DNA of 64,000 nt from Pseudovibrio axinellae (GTDB lineage Bacteria > Pseudomonadota > Alphaproteobacteria > Rhizobiales > Stappiaceae), in assembly GCF_900110875.1 (NCBI RefSeq), contig NZ_FOFM01000011.1, forward strand, positions 1 through 64,000, written 5' to 3'. The position numbers and the translations under genes are program-made. Position 1 is the stretch's first letter. Each line of letters starts with the position of its first letter. Below are positions 18,125 through 27,515 of the stretch, one piece after another. Below the pieces are notes generated by a model, which searched no databases, was not told where the DNA came from, and worked only from the letters and a program-made list of their open reading frames with translations.

Positions 18125-18988
18125 ATGAGCAAGAGACTGACTATTTTTGAAATGGGCCCACGCGACGGCCTACAGAATGAAAAAACGCTTATTCCAACAG
18201 CTCAGAAAATCGAACTGATCAACCGATTATCCGAGTGTGGGTTCAAGAAGATAGAAACATCAAGTTTTGTTTCTCCCAAATGGGTGCCTCAAATGGCTGA
18301 TGCATCGCAAGTCTTTGAGGGCATAACCCGCAAGGCTGGTATCCGCTACACAGCCTTGACCCCAAATATCAAAGGCTACGAACGCGCAAAGCAGGCCGGC
18401 GCTGATGAAGTTGCAATCTTCGCATCGGCATCAGAAGGCTTTTCTCAAAAGAACATCAACTGCTCAATTGAAGAGAGCTTTGAGCGGTTCGCGCCCATTC
18501 TGGAAACCGCAAAAGCAGACAGCATTCCAGTTCGCGGCTATGTCTCCTGTGTGGTGGAGTGCCCATATGATGGCCCGACACCAGTTCAAAACACGGCAAA
18601 AGTCTCCGAGCGCTTGTTGCAAATGGGCTGCTATGAAGTCTCACTGGGCGATACGATTGGCGCAGCAATACCAGAGACCACAGAAGCAATGTTGGACGCA
18701 CTCCTCAAAGTAGTACCTGCAGAAAAACTGGCTGGCCACTTTCATGACACCCATGACTTTGCTCTGGCAAACATCATGTCCAGCATCAAAATGGGCCTTC
18801 GCACGTTTGATACAGCAATTGGCGGCTTAGGCGGCTGCCCTTACGCTCCGGGAGCAAAGGGCAATGTGAGTACACTTTCTGTTGCGAAAATGGCAAAACT
18901 TTTGGATTACGATACCAACCTCGACATTGAAAAACTGGAGCAAACACAAGACTTCATACTCTCCATCAAAGAGGCCGCCTCCCTATGA
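18125..18988 (+). CDS. liuE: Hydroxymethylglutaryl-CoA lyase
   Basis: This 287-residue TIM-barrel lyase splits HMG-CoA to acetyl-CoA and acetoacetate, the last step of leucine breakdown. The metal and substrate sites are visible: MGPRDGLQNE at the N-terminus, HFHDTHD (metal histidines), SLGDTIG, and the catalytic cysteine in GGLGGCPYAPGAKGN. It follows the synthetase gene by six bases and its end overlaps the start of liuC by four bases (ATGA), so the two are translationally coupled. Confidence 0.95.
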   Translation: MSKRLTIFEMGPRDGLQNEKTLIPTAQKIELINRLSECGFKKIETSSFVSPKWVPQMADASQVFEGITRKAGIRYTALTPNIKGYERAKQAGADEVAIFASASEGFSQKNINCSIEESFERFAPILETAKADSIPVRGYVSCVVECPYDGPTPVQNTAKVSERLLQMGCYEVSLGDTIGAAIPETTEAMLDALLKVVPAEKLAGHFHDTHDFALANIMSSIKMGLRTFDTAIGGLGGCPYAPGAKGNVSTLSVAKMAKLLDYDTNLDIEKLEQTQDFILSIKEAASL

Positions 18989-19770
18989 CCTATCAAAGTA
19001 TTCGCATCGAAAAAGCTGAAAACGGCATCACCACGCTCTGGTTGGCCCGCTCTGAAAAGCACAATGCCATTTGCGCCCAGATGATGGACGAGCTGGTAGA
19101 AGTAGCGGTTCACCTAGACCAGTGCGAGCAAACCCGCGCCATCATTTTAGCAGCAGATGGAGCCACCTTCTGCGCTGGGGGTGACCTCAAGTGGATGCAA
19201 GAACAAGCCGAAAAAGACCGTATCGGCAAAATGCAAGAAGCCAACCGTCTTGCAGGAATGTTGAAGCGCCTCGACAATCTGAAAAAACCTCTGATTGCTC
19301 GTGTTCACGGTCCAGCTTATGGCGGCGGCGTGGGTATATTGAGTGTATGTGACCTGGTCGTTGCAGCCAATGACACCAAGTTCGCTTTGACAGAAACCCG
19401 CCTCGGTCTGATCCCGGCAACCATCGGCCCTTATGTTGTGCGCCGTCTTGGCGAAGGTCATGCGCGCCAGGTCTTTATGAATGCCCGAGCTTTTGGCGCA
19501 GAACGAGCACAGCAACTAGGTCTGGTCTCCATCGTCACTACACCGGAAGACTTGCACAAGGTCGCGCAGAAAGAAGCCGAAGCCTATCTCAACTGCGCAC
19601 CCGGCGCTGTTGCAGATGCAAAAGCGCTTTGTCAGAATTTGGCACGCATGCCTATAGACGGCCAGATTGACCATTCTGCAAATGCCTTAGCGGATCGCTG
19701 GGAAACCTCTGAAGCGCAGGCCGGCATTTCCGCGTTCTTTTCTAAGAAAACACCACCATGGCGTGAATGA
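18985..19770 (+). CDS. liuC: Methylglutaconyl-CoA hydratase
   Basis: This 261-residue crotonase-fold enzyme is predicted to hydrate 3-methylglutaconyl-CoA to HMG-CoA. The oxyanion-hole segments ATFCAGGDLKWM and HGPAYGGGVGIL are present, and a catalytic glutamate is seen in ALTETRLGLIP. The call rests on the family resemblance plus its place as the last gene of a liu operon, where every other step of the route from isovaleryl-CoA to acetoacetate is encoded. The ATGA overlap with liuE supports coupling. No clear terminator is visible after it. Confidence 0.9.
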   Translation: MTYQSIRIEKAENGITTLWLARSEKHNAICAQMMDELVEVAVHLDQCEQTRAIILAADGATFCAGGDLKWMQEQAEKDRIGKMQEANRLAGMLKRLDNLKKPLIARVHGPAYGGGVGILSVCDLVVAANDTKFALTETRLGLIPATIGPYVVRRLGEGHARQVFMNARAFGAERAQQLGLVSIVTTPEDLHKVAQKEAEAYLNCAPGAVADAKALCQNLARMPIDGQIDHSANALADRWETSEAQAGISAFFSKKTPPWRE

Positions 19771-19877
19771 ACTGACCTACGGCCTGTTTGACCTGCGGCA
19801 TATGCACAAATGCGGAGTTTTTTCTTTACTTGCTGGATCTCTTTGTTACATAGCCTCTAGCGAATAACGAGAAAAGA

Positions 19878-21122
19878 ATGCCGCCTGCACTGCAACACCT
19901 CAGGTCAAAACAGGATTTTCATAGCCTTGTCTTCATTGCAGGGACAGTCCTGCTAAATGCAATTGGGGCAGGTCTTATCATTCCGGTGACCCCGGATCTC
20001 GTTGCGCAGCTCAGCCAGACAACCATTTCCAACGCCGCGCTTTGGGGCGGGTATATTGCTGCCAGCTATGCAGCAATGCAGTTTTTGTTCGGCCCGGCAA
20101 TTGGCGCTATCTCTGACCGTTTTGGCAGACGTCCCATCCTACTCATTTCCCTGGCAGTTCTCACGCTTGATTATCTGGTGATGACCTTTGCAGCAGAGCT
20201 TTGGGTCTTGTTTGTTGGGCGCTTGCTTGCAGGCATTGCCAGCGCCACCTACGCCACAGCATATGCTGCGATCTCCGACATTTCTCAAAACGGCAAGCGC
20301 GCAACCCGCTTTGGCATGGTTGGGGCTGCAATCGGTTTTGGCTTTGTAATCGGGCCTGTCCTCGGCGGCGCACTTGCACTCCTGGGTATTCGCGTACCCT
20401 TCTACATCGCGGCCGTTCTCATTGCTGTCACGTTTGTCTACGGCCTGTTTTACATGCCAGAAACACTCCCAAAGACTGCCAGAAAGCCGATCAAATGGCG
20501 CAGAGCAAACCCCGTTGGCGCAGCTTTGGACATTGCCCAAACACCGGTGCTTATGTGGTTCTTTGTAGCTCTGTTCCTGTTTGAGCTGGCAAACTTCGTC
20601 TACCCGGCCATCTGGCCCTACTACACAATAGAAGCCTTTCACTGGACAACAGCTCAGGTTGGGCTTTCGCTCGCGGTCGTGGGCATCGGCTTTTCAAGCG
20701 TCAAAGGCGGGCTCATCCGCTGGATCATTCCGCGTAAGGGAGAAGTTCATACGGTTCTATATGGCTTCTTCTTCGCCGTCGTTGCACTGCTTGGCTTTGC
20801 CTTCGCCCCTAACACGCTCTCTGTAATTTTACTCTTGCCCCTTGCAGCACTGGGCGCACTGATCCCACCTGCGATGATTGCCTTGATGAGCAGCCACGTA
20901 GCACAAGACCAACAAGGCCGCCTTCAAGGCGCACTGACGAGCGTGATTGGATTAACCCTTGTGCTCTCCACGCTGGTCATGACCCAGCTCTTCACGCAGT
21001 TCACCGCAGATGACGCAGCACTCTACTACCCGGGCGCACCATTTCTTCTCGCAGCCACATTTATGTTGCTGGCCATTGTGCCGTTCTGGGTTGGCATGAA
21101 GAAGGTCAAGATTACAAACTGA
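19878..21122 (+). CDS. MFS drug efflux transporter, TetA-like
   Basis: This 414-residue protein has about twelve hydrophobic segments and the MFS motif A loop GAISDRFGRRPILL between helices 2 and 3. The N-terminal half also carries LLAGIASATYATAYAAISD, the pattern of the DHA1/TetA-type drug:proton antiporters. Export of a toxic compound across the inner membrane is likely, but the substrate is unknown and tetracycline should not be assumed. It stands alone, about 107 bases after liuC, and converges with an isochorismatase-type gene. The ribosome binding site is weak. Confidence 0.85.
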   Translation: MPPALQHLRSKQDFHSLVFIAGTVLLNAIGAGLIIPVTPDLVAQLSQTTISNAALWGGYIAASYAAMQFLFGPAIGAISDRFGRRPILLISLAVLTLDYLVMTFAAELWVLFVGRLLAGIASATYATAYAAISDISQNGKRATRFGMVGAAIGFGFVIGPVLGGALALLGIRVPFYIAAVLIAVTFVYGLFYMPETLPKTARKPIKWRRANPVGAALDIAQTPVLMWFFVALFLFELANFVYPAIWPYYTIEAFHWTTAQVGLSLAVVGIGFSSVKGGLIRWIIPRKGEVHTVLYGFFFAVVALLGFAFAPNTLSVILLLPLAALGALIPPAMIALMSSHVAQDQQGRLQGALTSVIGLTLVLSTLVMTQLFTQFTADDAALYYPGAPFLLAATFMLLAIVPFWVGMKKVKITN

Positions 21123-21154
21123 TTGGTCTGCGCTGCAAACAAATCCGGCAACCG

Positions 21155-21715
21155 CTAACAGCCATTTACCTCATCGACAAATTCATCGGTCGAAATCACG
21201 TTGCTATGTGCAAACCTTAGCGATGCCATCATTGCAGTATGCACATGATCAGCTGGAACCGTCACTCCATTGAACTCAAGGTCCTCCGTCGCGCAGGCGT
21301 CATAGATAATTGTAAGCGGATAGCCAAGATCAAGTGTTTGGCGCGCGGTCGCGTTCACACAGTTCTGGCTCATAGAGCCACACATAACAATCTCTTCAAT
21401 CTCCGCTTCAACAAGGACCTGATGAAGGTTGGTATCCTTATACCCATTCATATAATTTTTAACGATCACAGGCTCTGCACCGATTGGCTTTGCACACGCG
21501 TTGATTTCAACGCCCGGCGTCCCCTCAACCAGATAAGGCTCCGATTTATCTTTATACATGTGCTGAAGATGGATTACGTTCTGGTCATTCGAACGAGCCA
21601 CGTCGAGAAGGCGTGAAATATTCACTCCCGCTTCGACCTGCCCAGCAAGAGGGCAGCTGCCACCCGGAAAATAATCATTTTGACAGTCGACAATAATCAG
21701 GGCCCTTCTGGGCAT
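21155..21715 (-). CDS. Isochorismatase-type cysteine hydrolase (nicotinamidase-like)
   Basis: This 186-residue cysteine hydrolase has the catalytic aspartate in LIIVDCQNDYFPGG near residue 10 and the nucleophilic cysteine in GSMSQNCVNATARQ near residue 118, with a central lysine likely in PVIVKNYMN. It acts on an amide or ester of nicotinamidase/isochorismatase type. The usual metal-binding DxHxxxH arrangement of true nicotinamidases is not obvious (IHLQHMYKDKS is the nearest), so the substrate is left open. It is convergent with the MFS gene and stands alone. Confidence 0.85.
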   Translation of the reverse strand: MPRRALIIVDCQNDYFPGGSCPLAGQVEAGVNISRLLDVARSNDQNVIHLQHMYKDKSEPYLVEGTPGVEINACAKPIGAEPVIVKNYMNGYKDTNLHQVLVEAEIEEIVMCGSMSQNCVNATARQTLDLGYPLTIIYDACATEDLEFNGVTVPADHVHTAMMASLRFAHSNVISTDEFVDEVNGC

Positions 21716-21885
21716 CGGTGCACCTCAACAGTGAGAATTTCATTACCACCAATAATAAGAGCAACACCTTTAAGGAGATCGCCTTTTAGAGCGCGTATTT
21801 TATAAAATCCCGATCTAACACATGGCACAACCGGATCATTGAGGCCGCTTTATAATGTCCCTATGAGATCTTCAAGCAAAGAGGG
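21716..21885. other. Intergenic region upstream of the hydrolase
   Basis: This AT-rich sequence contains the promoter of the minus-strand hydrolase gene and a possible plus-strand start for the short frame that follows. No palindrome or repeat stands out. Confidence 0.4.
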
Positions 21886-22029
21886 ATGCATCTGTTTTTA
21901 ACGGCCTTACCGGATGAAAATGCTTGGGATCTTAGATACGAAGACCCAACGTCGTTTCATAAGGACTTTAAGAGAACTATCGACCTCGCCTCCAGAGAGT
22001 ATCCCCGCCGATTTGGCCAACCCAAGTGA
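21886..22029 (+). CDS. Possible 47-residue small protein
   Basis: An ATG at 21886 opens 47 codons (MHLFLTALPDENAWDLRYED and on, ending RRFGQPK). The composition is ordinary for a soluble globular protein: charged, with two Trp/Tyr and no low-complexity run. AAGAGGG sits directly against the ATG, which is too close for a normal site, so translation is uncertain. No family was recognised. It could be the C-terminal remnant of a larger gene, because the frame is open about 30 bases upstream without a start. Confidence 0.3.
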   Translation: MHLFLTALPDENAWDLRYEDPTSFHKDFKRTIDLASREYPRRFGQPK

Positions 22030-22070
22030 CCGTGCCCATACGCACCAGCTGTTGCTCGGCTAAAACGGTG

Positions 22071-22415
22071 TTAAAGCGCAGTTGGGGTTCCTTGATGAAA
22101 GATTATACGCCAATTGCTGTCTTCCAGTTTCCAGATGGAGCTTCTCCGCGTACCGTTTTCAGCGATATCGTAGAAGACTTGAACCAAGTCCCCGCTTAAA
22201 CCTCGGACGCGAAAGTCCTTCAGTGTTCTCATCGGGTAGTCAGCAGCTGATCCAAGGAGTTCATTTATGATCTGCGAGCGATCATAGATCCGACCACTCG
22301 CACCGATCTCTATAAAGTCCTCATGCAACATCATCTCAAGCTGCTGAGCTGACGCTCGGGCGGCAGGGTTGAGGAGTTGCTTTTCCAACGAGAAGAGAAT
22401 TTCCAGCAAGCGCAC
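22071..22415 (-). CDS. DUF4440/NTF2-like small protein
   Basis: This 114-residue protein has the pattern of the SnoaL/DUF4440 NTF2-like fold. An N-terminal helix with LEKQLLN is followed by LHEDFIEIGASGRIYDRSQII and by beta strands ending SIWKLEDSNWRIIFHQGTP. Such domains bind small molecules or act as ketosteroid-isomerase-like enzymes, and no specific function can be given. The start may be GTG at 22415 or the TTG two codons later; GGAG lies too close to the first and well spaced for the second. A small membrane protein gene lies 13 bases upstream, so the two may form an operon. Confidence 0.75.
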   Translation of the reverse strand: MRLLEILFSLEKQLLNPAARASAQQLEMMLHEDFIEIGASGRIYDRSQIINELLGSAADYPMRTLKDFRVRGLSGDLVQVFYDIAENGTRRSSIWKLEDSNWRIIFHQGTPTAL

Positions 22416-22428
22416 TCTCCTAATTCAA

Positions 22429-22866
22429 TTAGCCCTGTTTGGCCTCTTCTTTAAGAGCCGTTTTGAAGCCAAGCCTGAACCCAAACCAAATCATCCAGAA
22501 ACTAATGAAGGCAGTAAACAGAACCATCCCGATTAAGAGACCAGCACTCTCTAAAATCCCATCAATACTTGGAAGTGCGAAATAAACACTCACGCCATCA
22601 ATCGCTGTAGCCGCCAAAAGGCATAGCGCCGTTAGCTTGAATAACGCGGCTCCTTCGATGCGCACTCCGTGCTTTTTGTAGATTGCTTGCCCAGTGAGCA
22701 TCGAGGCGACCATGCCAATAACATAAGCAGCAAATTTCAACGGGAGTTCAACATCAAAAAAAGTAAACCCAATTAAAAGAACCACAAAAAGTAAAAGCTT
22801 GCTTGCAATATAGATCGCCGTAAAACGACCTGCGTAATTCCATAAATTAATCTGCGAACGATCCAC
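22429..22866 (-). CDS. Four-helix membrane protein (ABZJ_00895-like)
   Basis: This 145-residue protein has four predicted transmembrane segments: near residues 15-37, 44-60, 77-95 and 105-130. A short cytoplasmic N-terminus and a charged Lys/Glu-rich tail (KTALKEEAKQG) flank them. The size and the YAGRFTAIYIASK start resemble a family of small conserved membrane proteins of unknown function. It precedes the NTF2-like gene in the same orientation and lies downstream of the nqr terminator, so it has its own promoter. Confidence 0.65.
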   Translation of the reverse strand: MDRSQINLWNYAGRFTAIYIASKLLLFVVLLIGFTFFDVELPLKFAAYVIGMVASMLTGQAIYKKHGVRIEGAALFKLTALCLLAATAIDGVSVYFALPSIDGILESAGLLIGMVLFTAFISFWMIWFGFRLGFKTALKEEAKQG

Positions 22867-22931
22867 TATGACTACTCAATTCAACTCAACCATCAATTGT
22901 TTCATTATTGCATGCCTCATCGAAATAACAA

Positions 22932-22960
22932 TAAAAACCCGGAGCCTCACGACACCGGGT
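22932..22960 (-). terminator. Rho-independent terminator of the nqr operon
   Basis: On the minus strand, ACCCGG, a loop, CCGGGT and then a TTTTT run follow the nqrF stop by about 30 bases. This is a standard intrinsic terminator in the right place to end nqrABCDEF. Confidence 0.85.
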
Positions 22961-22988
22961 CTCTTAATTCTTGCAGTGTTTTCAGCAC

Positions 22989-24209
22989 TTAACCGCCGAA
23001 GTCGTCCAGCATGATGTCTTCACGTTCCACGCCCAGATCAAGCAGCATGTTGATCACGGACTGGTTCATGATTGGAGGGCCACACATGTAGTACTCGCAA
23101 TCTTCTGGAGCCGCGTGATCCTTCAGGTACTCGTTGTAAAGCACGTTGTGAATGAACCCGGTGTAACCATCCCAGTTATCACCTTCCTGCGGATCAGAAA
23201 GAGCCACATGCCAGGTGAAGTTCGGGTTTTCGCGCGCCAGCATTTCGAAATCTTCCACATAGAACATTTCGCGCACTGAGCGAGCGCCATACCAGAAGGT
23301 AACCTTGCGGTCTGTTGACAGACGACGAAGCTGGTCGAAGATGTGAGAGCGCATTGGCGCCATACCAGCACCACCACCTACAAACACCATTTCCTTATCC
23401 GTATCGCGAGCAAAGAACTCACCGAATGGACCGGAGATCGTCACCTTGTCGCCTGGCTTCAGGTTAAAGATGTAGGAGGACATGATGCCCGGATTGATGC
23501 CTTCAGTGCGTGGCGGAGGCGTTGCGATACGTACGTTAAGCATGATGATACCCTTTTCTTCAGGGTAGTTCGCCATGGAATACGCACGAGTGACCTGCTC
23601 ATCGTTCTTGGTCTTAAGATCCCAGAACTTAAAGTGGTCCCAATCGCCACGGTATTCTTCGCCAATGTCAAAGTCTTTGAAGTCAATCGCGTAAGGAGGA
23701 CATTCAATCTGAATGTAACCACCTGCCTGAAAATCAACATTCTCACCGGTTGGCAGCTCAAGAACCAGCTCCTTAATAAAGGTCGCAACGTTGTCGTTGG
23801 AGCGAACAGTACACTCCCACTTTTTAACGCCAAACACTTCTTCAGGAACTTCAATCTTCATGTCCTGCTTCACAGCAACCTGACAGGAAAGACGATCACC
23901 GCAACGCGCTTCGCGTTTCGTGATGTGGCTTTCCTCGGTGGCTAGAATAGACCCGCCACCTTCGTGAATTTTCACGCGGCACTGGGCACAGGTACCACCG
24001 CCACCACAGGCAGATGGCACGAAGATCTTCTGATCAGCCAAAACACTGAGAAGCTTGCCACCCGCCGGAACGGAAACAGTCTTCTCACCGTTGATTTCAA
24101 TATTCACATCACCCGCAGCAACCAGCTTCTTGCGCGCGGCAAGAATGATAATCACAAGGGCAAAAACGATGACAGTAAAGAGGGAAATACCCGCGGCAAA
24201 CTCTTCCAT
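22989..24209 (-). CDS. nqrF: Na+-NQR subunit F (NADH dehydrogenase flavoprotein)
   Basis: This 406-residue subunit receives electrons from NADH. It has an N-terminal membrane anchor (residues about 5-27), then a plant-type 2Fe-2S domain with ligands in [12 protein letters not shown] (about 69-79) and RLSCQV (near 111). A ferredoxin-reductase module follows, with FAD site RAYSMANY, nucleotide site [14 protein letters not shown] and a C-terminal [13 protein letters not shown]. It feeds electrons to the 2Fe-2S centre and FMN sites of the other subunits. It is the last gene of the nqr operon, followed by an intrinsic terminator. Confidence 0.97.
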   Translation of the reverse strand: MEEFAAGISLFTVIVFALVIIILAARKKLVAAGDVNIEINGEKTVSVPAGGKLLSVLADQKIFVPSACGGGGTCAQCRVKIHEGGGSILATEESHITKREARCGDRLSCQVAVKQDMKIEVPEEVFGVKKWECTVRSNDNVATFIKELVLELPTGENVDFQAGGYIQIECPPYAIDFKDFDIGEEYRGDWDHFKFWDLKTKNDEQVTRAYSMANYPEEKGIIMLNVRIATPPPRTEGINPGIMSSYIFNLKPGDKVTISGPFGEFFARDTDKEMVFVGGGAGMAPMRSHIFDQLRRLSTDRKVTFWYGARSVREMFYVEDFEMLARENPNFTWHVALSDPQEGDNWDGYTGFIHNVLYNEYLKDHAAPEDCEYYMCGPPIMNQSVINMLLDLGVEREDIMLDDFGG

Positions 24210-24222
24210 TTCCAGCCTCTCC

Positions 24223-24831
24223 TTACAGTTTCACGCCAGAGAAAGCCATGAAACCCATAGCCATCAAACCAGCGGTAATGAAAGTAATGCCAAGACCCTG
24301 TAGTCCATCAGGAACATCAGAGTATTTCAGCTTCTCGCGCACACCTGCCATTGCGGTGATCGCCAGTGCCCAACCGATACCGGAGGAAACACCATAAACA
24401 GAAGCCTCAGCGAAGTTGTAGTCGCGTTCCACCATGAACAAAGAACCACCCATGATGGCGCAGTTCACGGTAATCAGCGGCAAAAAGATACCCAAAGCGT
24501 TATAAAGAGCAGGGACGTAACGATCGAGGAACATTTCCAAAATCTGCACCACAGCCGCGATAACACCAATGTAGGAAATCAGGCCAAGGAAGCGCAGATC
24601 CACGCCTTCCAGCCCAGCCCACGCCAGTGCACCATCATTGAGCAATGTGGAATACAGCAGGTTGTTGATCGGCACAGTAATCGCCTGAACCACAACAACG
24701 GAAATACCCAGACCAAGAGCCGTTTCAACCTTCTTGGAAACCGCAAGGAATGTGCACATTCCAAGGAAGAAGGAGAGTGCAAGGTTCTCAATAAAGATCG
24801 CCTTAACAAAGAGAGAGACCAAACCTTCCAT
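24223..24831 (-). CDS. nqrE: Na+-NQR subunit E
   Basis: This 202-residue integral membrane subunit has about six hydrophobic helices. It is homologous to NqrD and RnfA/E, and the two halves of the NqrDE pair hold a buried iron centre between them. Seen: the [19 protein letters not shown] start and the mid-protein [16 protein letters not shown], which holds the conserved cysteine. It sits 13 bases upstream of nqrF and two bases after nqrD, in operon order ABCDEF. Confidence 0.96.
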   Translation of the reverse strand: MEGLVSLFVKAIFIENLALSFFLGMCTFLAVSKKVETALGLGISVVVVQAITVPINNLLYSTLLNDGALAWAGLEGVDLRFLGLISYIGVIAAVVQILEMFLDRYVPALYNALGIFLPLITVNCAIMGGSLFMVERDYNFAEASVYGVSSGIGWALAITAMAGVREKLKYSDVPDGLQGLGITFITAGLMAMGFMAFSGVKL

Positions 24832-24833
24832 GA

Positions 24834-25490
24834 TTAGTGCGCTCCCTCTTCAGCCATAATTTTGTAATCACGCTTTTCAACCTGTGCAGGCTTCCATGTG
24901 CGGAACGCCCAGATCAGCAAACCGATCACGAAGAACGCGGAAGGCGGCAGCAGCAGCAGTCCGTTTGGCACATACCAGCCGCCATTGTTCACGGTTTCCA
25001 GAATCTGCACACCAAACAGGGAACCAGCGCCAAACAGCTCACGAATAACACCAACAAGCAACAAGATCAGGGAGTAGCCCAAACCGTTACCGATACCGTC
25101 CAGGAAGGACGGAATTGGAGGGTTCTTCATTGCAAAGGCTTCTGCACGCCCCATCACAATACAGTTGGTGATGATCAGGCCCACAAACACAGAAAGTGTC
25201 TTGGAGATCTCGTAGAGATACGCTTTGAGAACCTGGTCCACCACGATCACAAGCGATGCAATAATCACCATCTGCACGATAATGCGGATGGAAGAAGGGA
25301 TCTGATTACGCAGCAAGGAGATAAAGAAGTTGGAAAACGCTGTAACCAGCGTTACCGCAATCGCCATCACCATGGCCACTTTCAAAGAAGAGGTCACCGC
25401 AAGAGCAGAACAGATACCAAGAACCTGAAGCGTGATCGGATTGTTATCGACCAAGGGGTCGAGAAGCATGGACTTATCGGAACCAGCCAT
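24834..25490 (-). CDS. nqrD: Na+-NQR subunit D
   Basis: This 218-residue integral membrane subunit is paired with NqrE. It carries the counterpart conserved motif [18 protein letters not shown] with its cysteine, and the N-terminal segment [13 protein letters not shown] with a second one. Together they coordinate the iron or 2Fe-2S centre in the membrane that links NqrF to NqrC. The start overlaps the end of nqrC by one base, and the gene is tightly packed in the operon. Confidence 0.96.
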   Translation of the reverse strand: MAGSDKSMLLDPLVDNNPITLQVLGICSALAVTSSLKVAMVMAIAVTLVTAFSNFFISLLRNQIPSSIRIIVQMVIIASLVIVVDQVLKAYLYEISKTLSVFVGLIITNCIVMGRAEAFAMKNPPIPSFLDGIGNGLGYSLILLLVGVIRELFGAGSLFGVQILETVNNGGWYVPNGLLLLPPSAFFVIGLLIWAFRTWKPAQVEKRDYKIMAEEGAH

Positions 25491-26311
25491 TACGCCTCTC
25501 CTTTTTTCAGATTGTCGAGGAAGGTTTTAAAGCCCTGCTCGCCCATCCAGAACTTGACGAGGTTATCGACACCGCGAGATGTAAGCGTTGCACCAGCAAT
25601 TGCATCAATGTGATGTTTGCTTGCATCAACGCCCGCTGGTGCAGACTTGCCAACACCAATGGAAATCTCACCAGCTCCGTCATAGACCAACTTGCCAGGC
25701 CACTGCGCCATCCACTTTGGATTATCTACTTCTGCACCAAGGCCCGGAGTTTCGCCATGCTCATAAAAGCGCAGGCCGTAAACTTCGTTACCATCTGCAT
25801 TCAAAGCGATGAAACCATAAAGCGTGGACCACAAACCATAGCCATGGATCGGCAAAATGATGCGCTCAATGTCACCAGCAGCATCGCGTGTCAGGTAAAC
25901 TGAAGCCAGCTTTGCCTGACGCTTGATGCCTGCAGGGTCGTTGTCCAACACGATACTTTGAGCCGGATCTTTAGCTGCAGTACGCTGATCGTATGTTGCA
26001 GCATCCGCAGCCTGTGAAAACTTACCTGTTTCCATGTCTACAAGATGCGGCTCAAACGCGGCAAATGCCTTTTCAACGTCGATGCCATTTTCGTAAAGAC
26101 CAGCAACTTTCAAAATGTTGGTCTTCTTATCCAGCGTCTTGTTGATCTCTTGTTGAGGCTTCAGCATCACTGCCGCACCAGAAACAATCATGGAGCAGAA
26201 AAGACAAAGAACAACAGCAACTGTGATCGTACGCGGCGCAGAGTCCAAAGGCATCGCATTAAAGCGCGCCCAAAGCCCTTTAGGGGCTGAACTGTTTTGT
26301 GCGTTAAGCAT
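25490..26311 (-). CDS. nqrC: Na+-NQR subunit C
   Basis: This 273-residue subunit has one N-terminal transmembrane helix (residues about 28-52) and a large periplasmic domain that binds FMN covalently. The flavinylated threonine is in [13 protein letters not shown] near the C-terminus; the family consensus is S-G-A-T and here Ala replaces Ser, which keeps the acceptor Thr. ApbE, encoded divergently, is expected to attach the FMN. It overlaps nqrB by eight bases. Confidence 0.96.
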   Translation of the reverse strand: MLNAQNSSAPKGLWARFNAMPLDSAPRTITVAVVLCLFCSMIVSGAAVMLKPQQEINKTLDKKTNILKVAGLYENGIDVEKAFAAFEPHLVDMETGKFSQAADAATYDQRTAAKDPAQSIVLDNDPAGIKRQAKLASVYLTRDAAGDIERIILPIHGYGLWSTLYGFIALNADGNEVYGLRFYEHGETPGLGAEVDNPKWMAQWPGKLVYDGAGEISIGVGKSAPAGVDASKHHIDAIAGATLTSRGVDNLVKFWMGEQGFKTFLDNLKKGEA

Positions 26312-27512
26312 GGCGCTTCATCCTCCGTGTGATGTTCGCCTTCACAACGAAGTAGTCGATCAGAGGAGCAAAGATGTTGCCGAACAAAATGGCCAGCATC
26401 ATCCCTTCTGGGAAAGCTGGGTTGATGACGCGAATGAGAATGCACATCACACCAATCAACACACCGTAGATATAACGACCCGGATTGGTCATCGCAGCAG
26501 TGACAGGTTCAGTCACCATAAACACGAGACCAAACATGAAGCCACCGGTAACCAGATGCCAGTACCAAGGCATAGCAAACATCGGGTTTGTTGATGAGCC
26601 GACAGCATTCAAAAGAAGCGTAAACCCGATCATACCAGCCAGACAGCCGACAATCAGTCGGTAGTTAGCAATACCCGTCGCAACGAGGAAGATGCCGCCA
26701 AGCATAATCGCAATGGTAGATGTCTCACCGAAGGAACCTTGTATCGTCCCAACAAAAGAGCTCATCCATGTAATGCCATTGGTTGCAAGGCTCTGCATGC
26801 CATCAGAGGCAGCAACACCAAGCGCTGTAGCACCGGAGAACCCATCAACCGGGGTCCAGACTGCATCACCAGACATCGCAGCCGGGTAAGCAAAGTACAG
26901 GAACGCACGGCCAACAAGAGCCGGGTTGAGGAAGTTTTTACCAGTACCGCCAAAGACTTCTTTGCCGATGACAACACCAAACGCGATACCAAGGCCAACC
27001 TGCCACAAAGGTGTAGAGGCTGGGAGGATCAGTGTGTAAAGCATGGAAGAAACGAAGAAACCTTCGTTCACCTCGTGCCCACGCACAGTCGCGAAGATCA
27101 CCTCAAAGATACCGCCAACGCCAAGCGTTACGATATAAATTGGCAAAAAGTACAAGGCCCCATGGGCCACGTTGGCAAAGTAGTTGTCTGGGTTAAAACC
27201 AATACCAAGCAGAGAGAGAATAAACGCTCTCCAACCGGCAGGTTCTGTAATACCCATAGCGGCCAGTGCAGTGTTGGTCTGCAAGCCGGTGTTGTACATA
27301 CCAAACAAGATCGCAGGGATCGTCGCCAACACCACATACGTCATAACACGCTTAAGATCAGCATGGTCACGAGCGTGCGGGGCAACGCTGGTCACTGTTT
27401 TTGGTGTGTAGATAAAAGTGTCCACCATCTCATAGATGGCGTAAAACTTCTCGTATTTGCCACCCTTTTCAAAGAGCGGCGCAGCACTATCAAACTTATC
27501 GCGCAAGCTCAC
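26304..27512 (-). CDS. nqrB: Na+-NQR subunit B
   Basis: This 402-residue membrane subunit has many hydrophobic helices and is the site of sodium translocation and quinone binding. The FMN-acceptor threonine is visible in DGFSGATALGVA. Conserved membrane motifs such as GGTGKNFLNPALVGRAFLYFAYP (in pieces) and the C-terminal NPGRYIYGVLIG are present. Length and order (between nqrA and nqrC) match the family. Confidence 0.97.
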   Translation of the reverse strand: MSLRDKFDSAAPLFEKGGKYEKFYAIYEMVDTFIYTPKTVTSVAPHARDHADLKRVMTYVVLATIPAILFGMYNTGLQTNTALAAMGITEPAGWRAFILSLLGIGFNPDNYFANVAHGALYFLPIYIVTLGVGGIFEVIFATVRGHEVNEGFFVSSMLYTLILPASTPLWQVGLGIAFGVVIGKEVFGGTGKNFLNPALVGRAFLYFAYPAAMSGDAVWTPVDGFSGATALGVAASDGMQSLATNGITWMSSFVGTIQGSFGETSTIAIMLGGIFLVATGIANYRLIVGCLAGMIGFTLLLNAVGSSTNPMFAMPWYWHLVTGGFMFGLVFMVTEPVTAAMTNPGRYIYGVLIGVMCILIRVINPAFPEGMMLAILFGNIFAPLIDYFVVKANITRRMKRHA

Positions 27513-27515
27513 GGG

